Below are positions 62,798-64,000 of a DNA stretch of 64,000 nt, piece by piece. The DNA is from Aliiroseovarius sp. Z3 (GTDB lineage: Bacteria; Pseudomonadota; Alphaproteobacteria; Rhodobacterales; Rhodobacteraceae): contig NZ_JAFMZK010000007.1 of NCBI RefSeq assembly GCF_029105185.1, forward strand, positions 62,001 to 126,000. Direction: 5' to 3'. Positions within the stretch are counted from its first letter, which is position 1. Each line of letters starts with the position of its first letter. The position numbers were made by a program, and so were the translations under genes. The notes under the pieces are model-generated. The model searched no databases. It worked only from the letters and a program-made list of their open reading frames with translations, and had not been told where the DNA came from.

Positions 62798-63165
62798 TCG
62801 CTGTCAGGCAACGGCATGTGGCGGGTTACGAAATGCCCTTTCACCGCCTGCGGCCACTCGCGATAGGGCACCTGACCAGACGCGCTTTCTGCATGGGCTT
62901 TCGCATAATCGACGACACCCTGAGCGGCCTCGTCGGTTGGGTCGAACTTGCCCAGCGTATAGGCAAGCTTGCCCTCTGCCTGAATGGCGACGTTGCAGCT
63001 GTTGTCACATCCCATCAGGCACGACACCCGACGTGTTTTGACTTCTGTCCCCGATGCGCGCTCTTCGATCAGCGCGGCCAGCACCTCGCCGTCGGTCAGA
63101 GGGTTGCGGGCTGCATCCCAATCTTCGCGTTTGCAGGTGTCACAGATCGTGATCCAGGTGGTCAT
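62794..63165 (-). CDS. DUF1636 metal-binding-type protein
   Basis: A 123-residue thioredoxin-like [2Fe-2S] ferredoxin-type protein of the DUF1636 family. The cysteines are ICDTCKREDWD near the start and RRVSCLMGCDNSCNVAIQ near 48. AAGGAG precedes ATG 63165. The frame extends 27 codons upstream without family likeness. It overlaps cobC by 4 bp. DUF1636 often travels with cobalamin genes, so cobalt handling or electron supply is likely, but no activity is known. Confidence 0.85.
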   Translation of the reverse strand: MTTWITICDTCKREDWDAARNPLTDGEVLAALIEERASGTEVKTRRVSCLMGCDNSCNVAIQAEGKLAYTLGKFDPTDEAAQGVVDYAKAHAESASGQVPYREWPQAVKGHFVTRHMPLPDSE

Positions 63166-63347
63166 GTCGCGCTCCTTGTCCTGTCGGGGTTTGAACCGGA
63201 AAATCATGCGAAACACAATGGCGGATGCGGCATCGGGCCGACGCAATGCGGCATTCGCCGGAATGAAGCAGCAGCGCAGTGGGCGACCCGCACAAACCCG
63301 GGTGCAAACCTGCTTGCGCCGTGATCTGGCTTCGTTAGGGTCTGGGC

Positions 63348-63989
63348 ATGATCAAGGAAACTGCATCTGCCCCAACCATCGGCGCTGTCGTGTTTGACAT
63401 CGGAAACGTATTGATCCGATGGCAACCGGAAGATCTGTATGACCAGTGGATCGGGGCCGAGCGCCGTCGACAGATGTTCGCCACCGTGGATTTGCACGCA
63501 ATGAACGACCGGGTCGACCGGGGCGAGGCATTTCAGCAGGTCATCTATGATTTTGCCGAGCAGAACCCGGCCTATCGCGATGAAATCCGCTGGTGGCACG
63601 ACCGCTGGCTTGAGATGGCACAGCCTGCCATCGACTTGTCTGTTCAGACGTTGAAAGCGTTGAAGCGCCGCAACATTCCCGTTTTCGCCTTGTCGAACTT
63701 CGGTCGGGAACCGTTTGTTCTGGCCGAAGAGAAATTCGAGTTCCTGTCAGATTTCGACCGCCGATACCTGTCGGGCCACATGGGCGTGGCGAAACCCGAT
63801 GAGCAGATTTACCAGATGGTCGAGGCCGATTGCGGACACGATCCGCAAACGCTTCTGTTCGTCGACGACCGTACTGAAAACATCGCCGCCGCCGCAAAGC
63901 GCGGTTGGCAAACCCACCACTTCACTGCGCCACGCAACTGGGCCGATCACCTGATCGCTTGCGGGCTGATAGACAAGGCCGACCTATGA
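63348..63989 (+). CDS. HAD family phosphatase (subfamily IA)
   Basis: A 213-residue haloacid dehalogenase-like protein. The nucleophile motif is VVFDIGNVLIRWQPEDLY near 12, motif II VFALSNFG near 118, lysine in GVAKPDEQIYQM near 149 and the acidic motif LLFVDDRTENIAAA near 172. Such proteins dephosphorylate small metabolites; none can be named. It is divergent from DUF1636-cobC-cbiB. Its stop overlaps the start of the next gene (ATGA). Confidence 0.88.
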   Translation: MIKETASAPTIGAVVFDIGNVLIRWQPEDLYDQWIGAERRRQMFATVDLHAMNDRVDRGEAFQQVIYDFAEQNPAYRDEIRWWHDRWLEMAQPAIDLSVQTLKALKRRNIPVFALSNFGREPFVLAEEKFEFLSDFDRRYLSGHMGVAKPDEQIYQMVEADCGHDPQTLLFVDDRTENIAAAAKRGWQTHHFTAPRNWADHLIACGLIDKADL

Positions 63990-64000
63990 CCCCTGCCATG
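63986..64000 (+). CDS. Start of an unidentified gene (partial)
   Basis: ATG at 63986 overlaps the HAD stop by 4 bp, and the frame (MTPAM) continues out of the window. The overlap is of the kind seen for real genes here, but five codons give no identity. Confidence 0.35.

Noticed and set aside
1-64000. Mobile elements, tRNA or rRNA genes
   Set aside because: No transposase, integrase, terminal inverted repeats, tRNA-like or rRNA-like segments were noticed by reading; a tRNA scan could still find a missed one, but intergenic space is small.

Overview
The window is a compact, GC-rich bacterial chromosome segment with no rRNA, tRNA, CRISPR array, insertion sequence or prophage that I could find. 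Gene content and order point to an alphaproteobacterium of the Rhodobacteraceae/Roseobacter type. The evidence is the rpoZ-rsh-pdxJ-acpS-lepB-rnc-era-recO block, a 44-residue aa3 oxidase subunit IV, DUF1491, DUF1636 and DUF6173 proteins, a CobN-type cobalamin pathway, two CtrA-like boxes (TTAA-N7-TTAA) and a SqrR-like operator (ATTC-N8-GAAT).

Region by region: 95-9408 (minus strand) is a near-continuous housekeeping run: folK, rpoZ, rsh, DUF2062, pdxJ, LysE exporter, acpS, lepB, rnc, era, DUF1491 and recO, often with 4-bp stop/start overlaps. 9509-17465 holds an NYN nuclease-like gene, ispH, a methyltransferase, rnhA, an outer-membrane protein, fmt with two deformylase genes (one with substituted active-site residues), a MalY-like C-S lyase and an L,D-transpeptidase. 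17550-25708 contains photolyase and cobalamin operon 1 (small His protein, cbiX, cobH, cobL, cobI, cbiG-cobJ fusion, cobM). 25941-33685 carries metabolic and envelope genes (DsbD-N protein, YqgE, Sua5, a DmdC-like acyl-CoA dehydrogenase, MBL hydrolase, HIBADH-like reductase). 33695-38046 has azlCD and the molybdenum cofactor set fdhD, mobA and a mobB-moeA fusion. 38112-46898 includes smpB, dapA, a lytic transglycosylase, an EamA transporter, mnmD opposite an MnmC-like oxidoreductase, an FMN reductase and a TPP enzyme.

46916-63165 is the second cobalamin zone: cobO, then cobW-GNAT-cobN-GNAT behind a clear cobalamin riboswitch (minus strand, about 55300-55472), then DUF1636-cobC-cbiB. An orphan membrane protein with a candidate SqrR operator, smc, a YbjN protein and a MltB-like transglycosylase are interspersed. 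The window ends in a HAD phosphatase and the first codons of another gene.

Together the cobalamin genes cover ring methylations (CobI, CobJ, CobM, CobL), methyl migration (CobH), late cobalt insertion (CobN), adenosylation (CobO) and aminopropanol arm attachment (CobC, CbiB). CobG/CobZ, CobF, CobK, CobB, CobST, CobQ and nucleotide-loop genes are not in the window. Two parts normally linked to the early-cobalt pathway, a CbiX-type chelatase and a full CbiG domain, sit in the same operon, giving a hybrid set. The strongest candidates for something new are that hybrid, the substituted deformylase paralogue, the operator-controlled single-cysteine membrane protein, and a structured non-riboswitch leader ahead of cobalamin operon 1.
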